64,000 nucleotides of DNA from Clostridium bovifaecis (GTDB lineage: Bacteria; Bacillota; Clostridia; Clostridiales; Clostridiaceae), in contig CP046522.1 of NCBI GenBank assembly GCA_009738435.1, forward strand, positions 217,249 through 281,248. Reading direction: 5' to 3'. Shown here in pieces: positions 63,804 through 64,000 of this stretch (positions within the stretch are counted from its first letter, which is position 1; each line of letters starts with the position of its first letter). The notes beneath the pieces are model-generated. The model saw only the letters and a program-made list of their open reading frames with translations, was not told the origin of the DNA and searched no databases. Made by a program: the position numbers and the translations under genes.

Positions 63804-64000
63804 ATGAAAAGAAGATGGTTATCAGTAATACTTGCAAGTGCTATTGTAAGTGCAGGACTATTTGTTGGATGTGGTTCTAAAGAAGAAGCAGCTCCAACAA
63901 ATACAACTAAAACTGAGACGACTACAAAAACTGAATCAGCTTTAAAGGATGGAAAATATAAAGCGGAAGCATCAGATTTTGATGAAAGAGGATGGAAGCC
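63804..64000 (+). CDS. FMN-binding lipoprotein (PplA-like), cut by the window end
   Basis: 65 codons seen from ATG 63804 (GGGGGGATTATAAA upstream). A lipoprotein signal peptide ending SAGLFVGCGSKEE (lipobox Cys at about 24), a Thr/Lys-rich linker, then ESALKDGKYKAEASDFDERGWKP, the start of an FMN-binding domain repeat as in the extracellular electron transfer lipoprotein PplA, which carries covalent flavin. Divergent from ndh2. The rest lies outside the window. Confidence 0.8.
   Translation, partial: MKRRWLSVILASAIVSAGLFVGCGSKEEAAPTNTTKTETTTKTESALKDGKYKAEASDFDERGWK

Overview
The window is AT-rich, densely packed DNA with purine-rich Shine-Dalgarno sequences, TTG/GTG as well as ATG starts, a T-box leader, a TPP riboswitch and many short intrinsic terminators. 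Protein families (clostridial-type 632-residue glutamine synthetase, FabK, IleS2, DUF3783, YhfC, two-domain spore/cell-wall style amidase) point to a Clostridium-like Firmicute; the species cannot be named from sequence alone. No rRNA, tRNA, CRISPR array, transposase or phage gene was seen.

1-17.7 kb is dominated by a Ter (TerD/TelA) stress and 'biosynthetic module' locus. On the minus strand lie telA and a YceG-like gene with three internal repeats that is broken by a one-base frameshift. On the plus strand, after a coiled-coil gene, a small TauE/SafE protein (minus), an AIM24 protein and an acetyltransferase, come a TerD-domain protein with a long disordered head, then (after a purine permease and a stand-alone fabK) a tight run of HpcH/CitE-like lyase, PRTase-TRSP, StiP/PRTase-Pelota, HAD phosphatase and two canonical terD genes. 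TerC and the ATP-grasp partner are not in the window.

17.9-24 kb holds a fumarylacetoacetase-family hydrolase, an amino-acid-type dCache chemoreceptor, a probably catalytically dead rhomboid-like protein with a zinc-ribbon tail, a DUF2500 protein and a phosphodiester glycosidase. 24.4-28.9 kb is a divergent arginine cluster (argBD left, argCJ right) with three ARG-box-like sites between. 29-34.4 kb holds a dipeptidase, an XRE-def operon with a clear palindromic operator over its promoter, a ZIP transporter and small membrane proteins. Pyruvate carboxylase fills 34.5-37.9 kb.

38-46 kb: a phosphodiesterase-superfamily protein, a CBS protein, a TPP-riboswitch-controlled tenA-thiZXY pyrimidine salvage operon, and glutamine synthetase. 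46-54.3 kb: glutamate racemase, a gene whose ribosome site is buried in a nested hairpin, cyclophilin, DUF3783, an XRE/S24-like regulator, an MBL hydrolase, a cell-wall amidase with one degenerate and one intact catalytic domain, a frameshifted CPBP protease, and a PemK-like protein with a helical head. Then comes the most interesting non-coding stretch: a promoter-terminator-bounded ~160-nt RNA carrying two copies of a hairpin module whose stems show compensatory changes (54401-54558), followed by an independent promoter and T-box leader for ileS. 55-64 kb: ileS2, a tocopherol-cyclase-family protein, a LysR regulator with a probable CcpA site, then polyprenyl diphosphate synthase, an NDH-2 with a C-terminal membrane domain and the start of an FMN-binding lipoprotein, which together resemble a flavin-based extracellular electron transfer locus cut by the window edge.

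Two genes (YceG-like, CPBP) are each split by a single missing A in a poly-A run; this could be sequencing error, true mutation or slippage.
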